Shown one piece after another: positions 52,095 through 61,669 of a stretch of DNA of 64,000 bases (positions within the stretch are counted from its first letter, which is position 1; each line of letters opens with the position of its first letter). A program made the translations under genes and the position numbers. Origin of the DNA: Limnohabitans kasalickyi (lineage in GTDB: Bacteria > Pseudomonadota > Gammaproteobacteria > Burkholderiales > Burkholderiaceae_C); NCBI GenBank assembly GCA_965234325.1, contig OZ248416.1:62001-126000 (forward strand), read 5' to 3'. The notes beneath the pieces were generated by a model. The model saw only the letters and a list, made by a program, of their open reading frames with translations, searched no databases and was not told the DNA's origin.

Positions 52095-53087
52095 TTAGAT
52101 TTTGCCGTGTACATGTTCGTGGTCAATTTGCACGGCGACTTGTGAGCCGCGTGTGCCGACATTGACATGAAAGGTGGGGACGCCGCTGGTGCTCATCAGT
52201 GCCGTCTCGTCTTTCTTAAAGAAGAGCAAATCGCCTTCTTGCAAGTTGTTCAAGTGGTGCAACGTGGTTTTGACTTCACCCATGTTGACCACCAATTCCA
52301 GTTTGGCATCACCCACAGCAGCCGCCAATTCGCGACGCCAAATTTTGTCGGACTCTTCGTTGCCCTCGCCACTTTGCACGCGGCTGCTGAGCAGTTCGCG
52401 CACGGGCTTGAGCGACGAGTAGGGGTAGACCAAATCGATGAAGCCTTTGCCGCCGCTCGCCGTCGCATCGGCCTCAAAGCGGCTCAACACGACCAGGTCG
52501 TTTTCGTCGGCAATTTGTGCAAATTGGGGGTTGATCTCAGAGCTCACATGTTCGCACTCGATGGGCAACAACGGCCCCCAAGCTTCGGTCAGTGAGCGAA
52601 AGAACACTTCCAAAATGATCTTGATGATGCGGCTCTCAGTCGGCGTGAACAAACGGCCCGAGGGCAGTTCGCCCACACCTTTGCCAAAGCCACCAAAGAA
52701 GCTGTCCAGCGAGCTGAACACCACGTTGGGGTCGATGATGATCACCGAGTTGCCGCGCAGCGGATTCATGCGCACCATGTTGACCGAAAGCGGTGGCTTC
52801 AGCCCTTTGAGGTAATCGCCGAACTTCAAGATCTGCACGCGGGTCGGGTTCACACGCGGGCTGGTACGCAGCACTTCGAGCAAGCCCAGACGGAACAAGC
52901 GGATGAAGCGCTCGTTGATCATGTCGACCGACGAGACGTTCACACCGAGGCTGCTGTCCTCGCTGGCGAGGTCGTGCTTGCGAACCCGCACGCGGGTGTT
53001 AAAGCCGGTGTCGGTCTCGATCGAACCGTCGCGCACACCCTCAGACAGGGCGGCCAGTTCTTCTTGCGAGAGCAGGTTGGATTTCAT
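52095..53087 (-). CDS. fliM: Flagellar motor switch protein FliM
   Basis: A 330-residue C-ring protein. The N-terminal LLSQEELAALSEGV is the CheY-binding peptide. The middle CheC-like domain (about 45-230) includes NPLRGNSVIIIDPNVVFSSLDSFFGG, and the C-terminal SpoA domain pairs with FliN. Phospho-CheY binding to FliM changes the rotation sense. The start lies 11 bases after the fliL stop. Confidence 0.96.
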   Translation of the reverse strand: MKSNLLSQEELAALSEGVRDGSIETDTGFNTRVRVRKHDLASEDSSLGVNVSSVDMINERFIRLFRLGLLEVLRTSPRVNPTRVQILKFGDYLKGLKPPLSVNMVRMNPLRGNSVIIIDPNVVFSSLDSFFGGFGKGVGELPSGRLFTPTESRIIKIILEVFFRSLTEAWGPLLPIECEHVSSEINPQFAQIADENDLVVLSRFEADATASGGKGFIDLVYPYSSLKPVRELLSSRVQSGEGNEESDKIWRRELAAAVGDAKLELVVNMGEVKTTLHHLNNLQEGDLLFFKKDETALMSTSGVPTFHVNVGTRGSQVAVQIDHEHVHGKI

Positions 53088-53098
53088 GGGCGGGTGCG

Positions 53099-53695
53099 TT
53101 ACTGCATCACAAACGAGGTGAAGAACACGTCTTCGATGCCGCCGAAGTCTTCGTACTTCATCAGCATGGCGTTCATCACGGTTTTGATTTTGGCGGCCAG
53201 CTCGGTGCGGAATTCAGGCTTGGCAATGTCGGCTTCGGTGCTTTGACGCATCACGTCCAACACAGCCGAGCGCACGGCGAACTCGTGCTTTTTGACGTTG
53301 TCAAACACACGGCTGTCGTAATGTGTCATGACGGCGATTTGCACCACCATCACCTTTTTGCTGCCCGTGATGTTGGTCATGAACTCTTTGTCGATTTGCA
53401 AATAGGTATTTTCAAAACGCGTGGTTTCCGATGACTCTTTCTTCATTTTGGAAGGGCTGGCCGCTGCGCTTTGGGCGCTTTCGGCTGCTTTTTCGAGTTC
53501 GTCCACTTTGTCGTGGGCAGCGGCTTCGCTCTTGCGGTCAAAGTAGCCCGACATGAACAAGGTGCCAAACACACTGCCGCCGATCAAGATGATGAGCGAC
53601 AACACGACCACCAAAATCAACAAGATGGGTTTTTTCTTCTTCGGCTTGGCTTCGCCTGCTTCGGTGGTGGCTTCTGCTGCGGGTGCGCTGGACAT
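53099..53695 (-). CDS. fliL: Flagellar basal body-associated protein FliL
   Basis: A 198-residue inner membrane protein. A short Lys-rich cytoplasmic tail, one membrane helix (about 23-49) and a charged linker (about 55-85) lead to the periplasmic FliL domain. That domain includes YLQIDKEFMTNITGSKKVMVVQIAVMTHYDS and a C-terminal FTSFVMQ. FliL rings surround the stator (MotAB) and support torque. It starts 35 bases after fliK. Confidence 0.94.
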   Translation of the reverse strand: MSSAPAAEATTEAGEAKPKKKKPILLILVVVLSLIILIGGSVFGTLFMSGYFDRKSEAAAHDKVDELEKAAESAQSAAASPSKMKKESSETTRFENTYLQIDKEFMTNITGSKKVMVVQIAVMTHYDSRVFDNVKKHEFAVRSAVLDVMRQSTEADIAKPEFRTELAAKIKTVMNAMLMKYEDFGGIEDVFFTSFVMQ

Positions 53696-53730
53696 GGGGC
53701 TTACTCCTGTTATTAGATAGTCATGCGTGT

Positions 53731-55566
53731 TTAGGCGTACAGGTCAAGCAAGGACGCATTGGCCTTGTTGCGAGATTCGGTGGCGCTGGCCACCGTGTCG
53801 CTGTCTTTGACTTGCATGGGTGAATTGTCACCAACTTGCGACGGTTTTGCAGAACCGCGCGAGGGGTTTTGTTGGGCGTGGCCGCTGTCTTGGCCGATGT
53901 GCATTTGTCCGGCTTGAATGCCAAAGTTTTCAAGTGCGTCGCGCAAGCGTTGGCTGCTGTTTTGCAGCAGGTCGCGTGTGAGTGGGTTTTCGGCTTGGAA
54001 CATGGCATTGAGCTTGCCGTCTTTCATTTCCAGCTGAATTTCCACGCCACCCAAATGGGCGGGGCGCAGACCGAACTTCATTTTCCATTCGCCATCGTTC
54101 AGTTGCTTGTGCATGCGCGCGGCCATTTCGGTGGCCATTTTGTCGCTCAGCTGGTCGTACACCTCGCTCATGGGCGTGGTGGTCGCCACGGACGAGGGTG
54201 CGTTGGCGTTGGCTGTCTGTGCGGGGGCGTTGGTTTGTGCCAGCGCTTGGGCAAAACCTTGACCGCTGCTGTTGCCGGAGGACGGTTGTTGCTGCGCATC
54301 GTCACCGCCGGCGGCGTTCTGTGAGAACTGCGCCACCAAATCGCTGATGCTTTGCTCGGTGACGTCGCCGCCTAGCAAGGACAGGGCGTCCAGTGTGCTA
54401 GTTGACTTGCCGAACGTATTGGGAAGGCCTGCGCTGTTGCTCGAGGCGGCCACGGTTGCAGCGGGTGCTGCGAGCGTGATTTCAACGTGTTGGATCGAGG
54501 CCATCTCTGCGGCGCTCAAACCCAGTGGAGCAGGGGCTTGTGACGCGGCAGTTGGTACGTTTGCGTTTGTTGCCAACACGGCTGTTGCCGCTGTCATAAC
54601 GGGAACGTGGCTGGGCAAGTCGGTCCCGGTGGCGGCTGCGTGGGTGTCAGGCAAGAGCCCCAATGCGGCCAATTGTGTGGCGGCCGAGGAACTGGGTGTT
54701 GCTGAAGTGAGGGCAGTCGTCAAGCCGCTTGCGTTGTGGGTTGATGATGTGGGCGTGCCGGCGACAGCCGCATTCAAGACCTGCATCAATGCATTTGATT
54801 CGTTTGCCGAAGCTGCGCCACCTGAAAGGGGCAAGCCTTGGGCTGACAAGGCAACGCCGCTTGTCGCGCTCAGGGCTGCGTTTGCCACAGGGCTGGCTGT
54901 GCCAAACAGCGCCGAAGGGGAGGACGCGCCTTCGCCCAACAGTTTTTGTATGGCGGCTTCGTCCAAGCCCATCGATTGGGCAAACGCCGTCAAGCTCTCG
55001 GCGTTGGGTGAGGCGCTGGGGGCGGTGATGATGTGCATTTGCGGACTGAGCGCGATGGCACGCAACGACAGCGCAGCCTCAGAGGCCGTTGCCGCTGCGT
55101 CTTGAGACGGCGTGGCGGAAGGCATGGCCATCATGGCAACTTGCGCGAGCAGGGTGGCATCGGCCTCATTCAAAGCTCTGGCGCTGGCCGCGTCACGCAG
55201 CTGTTGTGCGCGTTGTTCGGCGCGCTTTTCGTCACTGCTTTTTTCGGCCTCAACGGTGTCCGTGTCGCTCTGGTGTGCGTCGCCGGCTCGCGCTGTGCGC
55301 TCTTTGTGCTGCGCTAAGTCTGAATCAGATTTGGCGTTGCTTTTGGCGCTGTGGTCGGGCCTCGTTGGGGTCTCAGCGGCAAAACTTGGCCGCTCAGAGA
55401 CGGACAGCCGCTGGAACTGGCGGGCCATGATGTTGGCGAAGTCGTTGCCTGCGTTGGACCCCGCGTCAGCGCGCAATCCTGCCGCCAGCCCTTGTGTGGC
55501 GCTGGTCGAAAGGCTCTGAGGCACGGCGGGTGCCGGTGGCATTTGTAGGTAGCTGGACAGGTTCAT
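53731..55566 (-). CDS. fliK: Flagellar hook-length control protein FliK
   Basis: A 611-residue secreted ruler protein. The long N-terminal part is Ala/Ser/Thr/Gln-rich and poorly conserved. The C-terminal Flg_hook domain (about residues 485-570) contains WKMKFGLRPAHLGGVEIQLEMKDG and RLRDALENFGIQ. It measures hook length and switches FlhB to filament export; flhB is not in this window. I used the ATG at 55566, because residues upstream in frame (to 55671) have no family character. It is divergent from flhA. Confidence 0.9.
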   Translation of the reverse strand: MNLSSYLQMPPAPAVPQSLSTSATQGLAAGLRADAGSNAGNDFANIMARQFQRLSVSERPSFAAETPTRPDHSAKSNAKSDSDLAQHKERTARAGDAHQSDTDTVEAEKSSDEKRAEQRAQQLRDAASARALNEADATLLAQVAMMAMPSATPSQDAAATASEAALSLRAIALSPQMHIITAPSASPNAESLTAFAQSMGLDEAAIQKLLGEGASSPSALFGTASPVANAALSATSGVALSAQGLPLSGGAASANESNALMQVLNAAVAGTPTSSTHNASGLTTALTSATPSSSAATQLAALGLLPDTHAAATGTDLPSHVPVMTAATAVLATNANVPTAASQAPAPLGLSAAEMASIQHVEITLAAPAATVAASSNSAGLPNTFGKSTSTLDALSLLGGDVTEQSISDLVAQFSQNAAGGDDAQQQPSSGNSSGQGFAQALAQTNAPAQTANANAPSSVATTTPMSEVYDQLSDKMATEMAARMHKQLNDGEWKMKFGLRPAHLGGVEIQLEMKDGKLNAMFQAENPLTRDLLQNSSQRLRDALENFGIQAGQMHIGQDSGHAQQNPSRGSAKPSQVGDNSPMQVKDSDTVASATESRNKANASLLDLYA

Positions 55567-55685
55567 GTGTGCTTTAAAACGAGTTGGCTCAGCAGTTAAG
55601 CAAAAACCGTGACAGGTCACATCTTGCCGCTGTGGCCAAGCCAGCGCGTCGGTGTCGGATTGAGCTGGCACATCGATTGCTTAGT

Positions 55686-55734
55686 GAACGTGTCCCCGAC
55701 ATTTTGTCAGGGACGAAAAGACGACTAAACGTTC
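55686..55734. promoter_or_regulatory. Nested inverted repeats between fliK and flhA
   Basis: Inner repeat GTCCCCGACA (55692-55701) with TGTCAGGGAC (55705-55714), one mismatch in 10. Outer repeat GAACGT (55686-55691) with ACGTTC (55729-55734). Both lie in the 189-base divergent gap, upstream of both operons. They could be operators of a flagellar master regulator, or a hairpin in the flhA leader, with the flhA ATG at 55756. Confidence 0.4.
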
Positions 55735-55755
55735 CAATTCGACTGGATTTCATCG

Positions 55756-57852
55756 ATGAGCACTCTCACTCTGTCAACGATTCGACACAACCTGTCGAAA
55801 TTTGACCTCTCCGGACTCAGTATTCCGGTGGTGGTGCTCGTCATCATGGCGATGTTGATCTTGCCTTTGCCGGCGCTGTTGCTGGACTTTTTGTTCACCT
55901 TCAACATTTTGATCAGCTTGGTGGTCATCATGATCGCCATCGGCACCCGCAAACCCCTCGAATTTTCTTCATTCCCCACCGTGCTGTTGTTTGCCACCAT
56001 GTTGCGCTTGGCCTTGAACGTGGCCTCGACCCGTGCTGTGTTAGTTCATGGCCACGAAGGTGGTCATGCGGCTGGCAAAGTGGTGCAAGCCTTTGGCGAG
56101 TTCGTGATTGCTGGTAACTACGTGGTGGGCTTCATTATCTTTTCGATTTTGATGATCATCAACTTCATCGTGGTGACCAAAGGTGCCGGCCGTGTGTCTG
56201 AAGTGAACGCCCGTTTCACCTTGGACGCGATGCCTGGTAAACAAATGTCCATCGACGCTGACTTGAACGCCGGCGTGATCGACCAAGACACCGCCAAAAA
56301 GCGCCGCGCTGAGTTGGCCCAAGAATCTGACTTCTTCGGCTCCATGGACGGTGCTTCCAAGTTCGTGAGCGGTGACGCCATCGCCGGCTTGTTGATTTTG
56401 ATCATCAACTTGGTCGGCGGCTTGATCATCGGTGTGGCCCAGCACGACCTGCCTGTGGCTGAAGCCGGCAAGATTTACACCCTGTTGACCATTGGTGACG
56501 GCTTGGTGTCGCAAATTCCATCGCTGTTGCTGTCTTTGGCCACAGCCATCATCGTGACCCGCGTCACGACCGCTGAGTCGATCTCTGAGCAGGCGTCGGA
56601 CCAGTTGTCCAACCCCAGCGCCTTGTTCATTTCAGCTGTCATTTTGTTGATTTTGGGCATGGTGCCCGGCATGCCTCACCTGATGTTCATCGCTTTGGCT
56701 GCCGCCGCTGCCGGTTTGGGCTTGATGATCATCACCCGCGATGTCCAAGAAGAGCAGGCCGAACAAGCCGTCAAAGACGCTGTTGCGCCCGAAGCCCCCA
56801 AAGAACTCGACTGGGACGATGTGGACCAAGTCGATTTGATTGGCTTGGAAATTGGCTACGGCTTGATTCCCCTGGTCAACGTCGAGACCGGTGGCGAATT
56901 GATGACACGCGTCAAAGGCGTGCGCAAGAAGCTGTCGGCTGAACTCGGTTTCTTGGTGCAGCCTGTGCGCATCCGTGATGACTTGAACATCGACCCTGAC
57001 GCCTACAACATCGTGCTCAAAGGCGTGGTGCGTGGCAAAGGTGAGGTCAAAGTGGGCCGTGAATTGGCCATCAACCCCGGTCATGTGTACGGTCAGCTCG
57101 AAGGCATCGCCACCCGCGAACCCGCGTTTGGTCTGGAAGCCGTCTGGATTGAGCCCTCACAACGCGACCAAGCCCGCACCTTGGGCTACACCGTGGTCGA
57201 CGCGGCCACCGCCATTTCCACCCACTTGAACAAAGTGCTGCGCGAAAACGCCTCTGACTTGTTGAGCCACGACGAAACCCAGCAACTGTTGGATAAATTG
57301 GCAGCCAAGTCGCCCAAGATCGTCGAAGACTTGGTGCCTGGCAAGTTATCGCTCGGAATCTTGACACGCACCTTGCAGAATTTGTTGTCCGAATCCGTGT
57401 CGATTCGTGACATGCGCACCATCGCCGAAGCCTTGACCGAAGCCAGTACCCGCACCCAAGACCCTGAGCAACTCACCGCCATGGTTCGTCCCAAGCTGGG
57501 TCGCATGATCATGCAAAGCTTGGTTGATGCCGACAGTGGCTTGCAAGTGATGACCTTGGAGCCATCCCTGGAACAGTTATTGCATAACGTCTTGCAACAA
57601 AGCCAACCTGGACAAGCCGTGGTGATGGAGCCAGGGTTGTCTGAGAACTTGTTTGCCAGCTTGCGCGAAGGCGCACGCACGGTAGAAGAAATGGGCCACC
57701 CCGCTGTGTTGGTGGTGTCCCCTGTGATTCGTGGCTGGCTGTCCAAAGCTGCCCGTTTCCGCGTGAACGATTTGACTGTGCTGTCTTACAGCGAAATTCC
57801 GGACGATCAGGCCGTCAAAGTGATCCACACCGTGGACGCCAAAAGCCGATAA
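55756..57852 (+). CDS. flhA: Flagellar export gate protein FlhA
   Basis: A 698-residue member of the FHIPEP family with about eight N-terminal membrane helices (to about 335). The conserved segment FSSFPTVLLFATMLRLALNVASTR and the cytoplasmic loop KGAGRVSEVNARFTLDAMPGKQMSIDADLNAG are present. The cytoplasmic C domain docks export chaperones. FlhA couples proton flow to type III flagellar secretion. It heads the plus-strand run flhA-flhF-fleN-fliA. Confidence 0.97.
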   Translation: MSTLTLSTIRHNLSKFDLSGLSIPVVVLVIMAMLILPLPALLLDFLFTFNILISLVVIMIAIGTRKPLEFSSFPTVLLFATMLRLALNVASTRAVLVHGHEGGHAAGKVVQAFGEFVIAGNYVVGFIIFSILMIINFIVVTKGAGRVSEVNARFTLDAMPGKQMSIDADLNAGVIDQDTAKKRRAELAQESDFFGSMDGASKFVSGDAIAGLLILIINLVGGLIIGVAQHDLPVAEAGKIYTLLTIGDGLVSQIPSLLLSLATAIIVTRVTTAESISEQASDQLSNPSALFISAVILLILGMVPGMPHLMFIALAAAAAGLGLMIITRDVQEEQAEQAVKDAVAPEAPKELDWDDVDQVDLIGLEIGYGLIPLVNVETGGELMTRVKGVRKKLSAELGFLVQPVRIRDDLNIDPDAYNIVLKGVVRGKGEVKVGRELAINPGHVYGQLEGIATREPAFGLEAVWIEPSQRDQARTLGYTVVDAATAISTHLNKVLRENASDLLSHDETQQLLDKLAAKSPKIVEDLVPGKLSLGILTRTLQNLLSESVSIRDMRTIAEALTEASTRTQDPEQLTAMVRPKLGRMIMQSLVDADSGLQVMTLEPSLEQLLHNVLQQSQPGQAVVMEPGLSENLFASLREGARTVEEMGHPAVLVVSPVIRGWLSKAARFRVNDLTVLSYSEIPDDQAVKVIHTVDAKSR

Positions 57853-57888
57853 CCCGACAACAACAAATAAGACAGAGTGAGCTGACCT

Positions 57889-59274
57889 ATGGAACTGAAA
57901 CGAATCCTCGCCCGCGATACACGCGCAGCCAACGAAAAGGCTGTGGCTCAGTATGGGCCCGATGTGCTGATCATCTCCAGCAGCCAAGTCAATGGCTTGA
58001 CCGAGTTGATCGTGGCTGTGGACTTGTCCCCGTTGACGCCCGAGGAGGCCGAGCCGTTCATCAAGAGCGAATTTACCCAGTCCAAAGCGCCTGCTGGTAA
58101 GTTTGATGTGCTGTTGGGTCAAACAATTGACCAAAACAAGCGCCAATCCCGCGAGCGTCAAGCCACCCAAGTGGCTCAGCCTTTGATTGAAGTGAAGCCT
58201 CAAGTGGCGGCCAAGCCCATTGCCAAAATTTCGGCCCCGCAAGTGGCGAGCCCTGTCAAAGAATCCACACAACAGGCCGAAGACGCGCACGACGCCTTGC
58301 GCGGCCGCGAAATCGTCGCCTTGGTGCGCGAAGAACTGGCTTCTTTGCGCCGCGAATTCAAACTCGGCCAACAAATGGCCGCCTGGCAAGGCAGCGTGCC
58401 TCTGCCTGCTGCCTTGTCGCCTTTGCGTGATGCCTTGAACGACGCCCCCATTCCTGTCGCGTTGCGCGCTTTGTTGATGGACTGCATCAAAGACCACGAC
58501 AACCTATCCGACGCCATGGGCGCTTTGCAACGCCAACTCAGCCACGCCGTGGGCCAAGCCTCTGCGGCCACGCCGCTGTCTGGTGTGCATGCTTTGGCGG
58601 GTCCTTCGGGTGCTGGCAAGTCTTTGATGATTGCGCGCTTGGCCCAGAACGCCGCGCTCGCGCACGGCAGCGAACAAGTGGTGGTGATCAGCTTTCACGA
58701 CCAACGTGCTGGCGCTTGGAGCCAAACGCAGTTGCTCAGTGCCCAGTCGGGTGTGGACAGTTTCCGCGCCACCAACGCCGCCACCTTGAAGTTGCTGCTC
58801 GAAGAGCACAGCAACCGCCAATTGATTTTGATCGACACCCCCGGCGTGCAAATGAACGAGCGTTTGGCCGACCTGCGCAGCATGAATTTGCAGGTCCAAT
58901 GCCATGCCGTGGTGCCCGCCGATGCCTCCGCCGCCAACTTGCGCCGCGTGTTTGAAAACACCGACAACACTTGGGCGTCGTTGATGCTGAGCAAGCTCGA
59001 CGAGTCCAACCAACCTTGGGCTTTGTTGCAGTTCTTGACCGAACAAACCGTGGCTGTGTCCGCGGCCAGCACCGGCGACCGCACTGCAGATTTGGTGCAA
59101 GACTTCGGCCTGACCGATTTGGTCAAGCGCGCCTTGGACAACCTGCCGCTGCCAAAGGTGGAAGACCACCCCCACGCTGCGCGCAACGCCGCTTTGAACG
59201 ACTTGGCCAGCTCTAAATTGGCGCAAATCGCCGCCCGCTTTCAACCCGAAACCACAGGCCTGACCCATGAGTAA
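57889..59274 (+). CDS. flhF: SRP-like GTPase FlhF, flagellar placement
   Basis: A 461-residue SIMIBI GTPase related to Ffh and FtsY. The N-terminal B domain (about 1-115) is variable, then the NG domain has P loop G238-P-S-G-A-G-K-S245, DTPG at the Walker B/G3 position, and SKLDES in the place of the usual TKLDE. FlhF marks the pole for flagellar assembly, so polar flagella are likely. The next gene, fleN, overlaps by 8 bases and normally counters it. Confidence 0.93.
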   Translation: MELKRILARDTRAANEKAVAQYGPDVLIISSSQVNGLTELIVAVDLSPLTPEEAEPFIKSEFTQSKAPAGKFDVLLGQTIDQNKRQSRERQATQVAQPLIEVKPQVAAKPIAKISAPQVASPVKESTQQAEDAHDALRGREIVALVREELASLRREFKLGQQMAAWQGSVPLPAALSPLRDALNDAPIPVALRALLMDCIKDHDNLSDAMGALQRQLSHAVGQASAATPLSGVHALAGPSGAGKSLMIARLAQNAALAHGSEQVVVISFHDQRAGAWSQTQLLSAQSGVDSFRATNAATLKLLLEEHSNRQLILIDTPGVQMNERLADLRSMNLQVQCHAVVPADASAANLRRVFENTDNTWASLMLSKLDESNQPWALLQFLTEQTVAVSAASTGDRTADLVQDFGLTDLVKRALDNLPLPKVEDHPHAARNAALNDLASSKLAQIAARFQPETTGLTHE

Positions 59275-60094
59275 GCACCATAAAACTGAAATCATCGGCA
59301 TCGCCAGCGGCAAGGGCGGGGTGGGTAAAACCACCACCTCCATCAACTTGGCCGTGGCCTTGCGCCAAATGGGCTTCAGCGTCATGTTGTTTGACGCCGA
59401 CTTGGGCTTGGCCAACGCGCAAATCGCACTCGGTGCGCGCGCCGAGTACAACTTGGGCCACTTTTTGGCAGGCCAAAAGACCTTGCCAGAAATCATGGTC
59501 ACCACGCGCCAAGGCATCAAACTGATTCCGGGTGCGTCGGGCATGCAAGAGTTGGCGGGTTTGAGCCAAGTGCAAGCGGCCAGCATCGTGCAGTCGTTTG
59601 GCGCTTTGACTGATGATGTGGATTACTTGATCGTCGACGTGGCCGCGGGCATCTCGCCCTCGGTGCTGTCGTTCTTGGCAGCGTGTCAGCGTCGTTTCAT
59701 TGTGGTCAAAGACGACCCCTCGTCGATTGCTGATGCCTACGGCACCATCAAAATTTTGACCAAAGAAATGGGTCTGGATGAGATCTATTTGTTGCCCAAC
59801 ATGGTCAACACCCAAAGCGAAGGCTGGAAGCTCTACAAGAAGCTGAACGACGTGTGTGTGCGTTTCTTGGGCGAGTCGGTGCATTACCTCACCTCCATCG
59901 AGAGCGACGAGATGGTCTTGCGTGCCCTGAAAAAATACCAATCGGTGCTCGAGCTCGCTCCCGGCTCTGCCGCCTCGCGTGACTACATGCGTTTGGCCGA
60001 GGCCTGCACCCATTTGCGACCTATTGACCACCCGTCGGGCGGCATGCAATTTTTCATGGAGCGACTGATGCAAAACAGTTCGTCGGAATCATGA
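59267..60094 (+). CDS. fleN: MinD/ParA-like ATPase FleN (FlhG), flagellar number control
   Basis: A 275-residue MinD-like ATPase. The deviant Walker A motif K16-G-G-V-G-K-T-T23 and the DADLGLANAQIALG segment identify the family. With FlhF it limits the number of flagella; in Pseudomonas FleN also antagonises the FleQ regulator. No FleQ gene is seen here. It overlaps flhF by 8 bases and fliA by 4. Confidence 0.93.
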   Translation: MSKHHKTEIIGIASGKGGVGKTTTSINLAVALRQMGFSVMLFDADLGLANAQIALGARAEYNLGHFLAGQKTLPEIMVTTRQGIKLIPGASGMQELAGLSQVQAASIVQSFGALTDDVDYLIVDVAAGISPSVLSFLAACQRRFIVVKDDPSSIADAYGTIKILTKEMGLDEIYLLPNMVNTQSEGWKLYKKLNDVCVRFLGESVHYLTSIESDEMVLRALKKYQSVLELAPGSAASRDYMRLAEACTHLRPIDHPSGGMQFFMERLMQNSSSES

Positions 60095-60846
60095 GCCCAC
60101 GTTCCTCTGTCAACATGTACAAAGCCTGCGCCCCCAAAGGCGAGGACTTGGTGTTGGCCCACCTTGGCTTGGTCAAGCGTGTGGCGCTGCACCTTAAGGC
60201 GCGCATTCCGGCCTTCATGGAGCTCGATGAGCTGATTCAAGTTGGCATGATCGGCTTGCTGGAAGCTTCGCGTGCCTTTGACCCTGTCAAAGGCATCGAG
60301 TTTGAGAACTTCGCCCACAGCCGAGTGCGCGGCGCCATGCTCGACGAGGTACGTCGCCTGTCGTTTTTGCCACGCTCTGCGGTGGCGTTCAACAAAGAAC
60401 ACAACACCACGGTGCATGCCTTGGCGGCCGAGCTGGGTCGTGCGCCTAGCCAAGCTGAAATTGCCGATTACATGGGCAAAGACCTCGAAGAGTTTCACAA
60501 AGAACGCGGCAAGGCTAAGCGTTTTGAGACCTATTCGATGGAAGTTGTCACCGAAGAGGTGATGAGCATTGCCGACGACGCGTCGCAGCAGCCCGATGTG
60601 ATCGTGGAAGAAGCCCAGTTCATGGACGCGGTGACCGATGCGATTGCCCAGTTACCCGAACGCGAACAGTTGGTCATGCAGTTGTATTACGTGGAAGAGT
60701 TCAACCTGAAGGAAATTGGTGAGACCTTGGGGGTCAGCGAATCTCGGGTCAGTCAAATTTTGTCATCCGTGGTCAAAAAGCTGCGTGGCACCTTGAAAGT
60801 GGAAGGGTCGGAGGCCGATCAACCCGCTGCGAGGAGACGCGCATGA
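60091..60846 (+). CDS. fliA: Flagellar sigma factor FliA (sigma-28)
   Basis: A 251-residue sigma-70 family factor. Region 2 begins LVLAHLGLVKRVALHLKARIPAFMELDELIQVGMIGLLEASRAFD, region 3 is in the middle, and region 4 contains LPEREQLVMQLYYVEEFNLKEIGETLGVSESRVSQI. It directs late flagellar genes from TAAAGTTT-N11-GCCGATAA-type promoters; a close match lies upstream of fliS at 61670. It is held off by FlgM until hook completion; flgM is not in the window. It overlaps the next gene by 4 bases. Confidence 0.95.
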   Translation: MSPRSSVNMYKACAPKGEDLVLAHLGLVKRVALHLKARIPAFMELDELIQVGMIGLLEASRAFDPVKGIEFENFAHSRVRGAMLDEVRRLSFLPRSAVAFNKEHNTTVHALAAELGRAPSQAEIADYMGKDLEEFHKERGKAKRFETYSMEVVTEEVMSIADDASQQPDVIVEEAQFMDAVTDAIAQLPEREQLVMQLYYVEEFNLKEIGETLGVSESRVSQILSSVVKKLRGTLKVEGSEADQPAARRRA

Positions 60847-61640
60847 GCAACTTCATGATGAACGTGGTGTCGTGGGTGCTGCTGTTGCTGGTCATCCTCA
60901 CGCTGTATTTGATCGACAAGGTCAATCAATTGACCAAAATGCATGAAAACGCCGCCAACGCCAAAACTGAGACAGAGGCACCGGTTGCCCCTGCACCACC
61001 CAGCGATATTTTGTTCAGTGGCCTCGAAGGTAAAAAACTTTGGGACGCCATGAACGGCAAAGAGGTCGAGGGCTTTGACACCAATTTGGTGGCAGCCTTG
61101 CGCCCCCATTACGAGCCCATCTTGCGTGCCCACATCACCGCTACGTTTCAAGACGGCGTGAGTGATGCGGCGGGTATTGAAAATCGCGTGCCTAATTCGG
61201 AACGCCAAATTGAAACAGCGCGTGGCCACATTCAGTCGTGGTTACCACCTCAGCATTTAGGCAGTATTTACCGCAACGCTCGCGAGTACGGTGGCGATTA
61301 CGCCAAAAACCCAGACCCAGATGTTCTAGACCGCCTGAAGCAAACCATCGACAGCGTGGTGGACATGATGTACCAACGTGTCGGTATTCCCAACGACACG
61401 CCGTATTCCCAGTTTTTATTCAAGAGGCCAGGCCAGCCTGGTGAAACCAGTCCATCGGACGATGCCGTCTTGGCCTTGACCGATCAAACCGGCCAAGCCG
61501 AGGTGCTGGAAGGTGGCAATACCTTGAACGCTGGCTTGGTGCAAGCGTATGAGGACCAGCAGCGGCAAGATTTGGCCACCGATACGGTGACCGATGTGCC
61601 TTTTAACGAGCCGGTTGCCGCTGCAGCCAAGACCGCTTAA
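60843..61640 (+). CDS. Unknown single-pass membrane protein co-transcribed with fliA
   Basis: A 265-residue protein whose ATG overlaps the fliA stop (ATGA). An N-terminal membrane helix (about 8-25) is followed by a short coil-like segment, then an Ala/Pro-rich spacer (about 44-56). A mostly helical domain (about 57-195) contains LFSGLEGKKLWDAMNGKEVEGFD and LKQTIDSVVDMMYQRVGIPND. The C-terminal 60 residues are acidic and low in complexity. I recognise no family. The tight coupling and its place between fliA and fliS make a flagellar role likely, but this is inference. Codon use matches its neighbours. Confidence 0.8.
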   Translation: MSNFMMNVVSWVLLLLVILTLYLIDKVNQLTKMHENAANAKTETEAPVAPAPPSDILFSGLEGKKLWDAMNGKEVEGFDTNLVAALRPHYEPILRAHITATFQDGVSDAAGIENRVPNSERQIETARGHIQSWLPPQHLGSIYRNAREYGGDYAKNPDPDVLDRLKQTIDSVVDMMYQRVGIPNDTPYSQFLFKRPGQPGETSPSDDAVLALTDQTGQAEVLEGGNTLNAGLVQAYEDQQRQDLATDTVTDVPFNEPVAAAAKTA

Positions 61641-61669
61641 AAATGCACAAGATCTTCACTGTCAAGCCC

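Noticed and set aside
55567..55755. Sigma-54 (-24/-12) promoters between fliK and flhA
   Set aside because: GG and GC pairs are present, but not with the required 10-base spacing on either strand.
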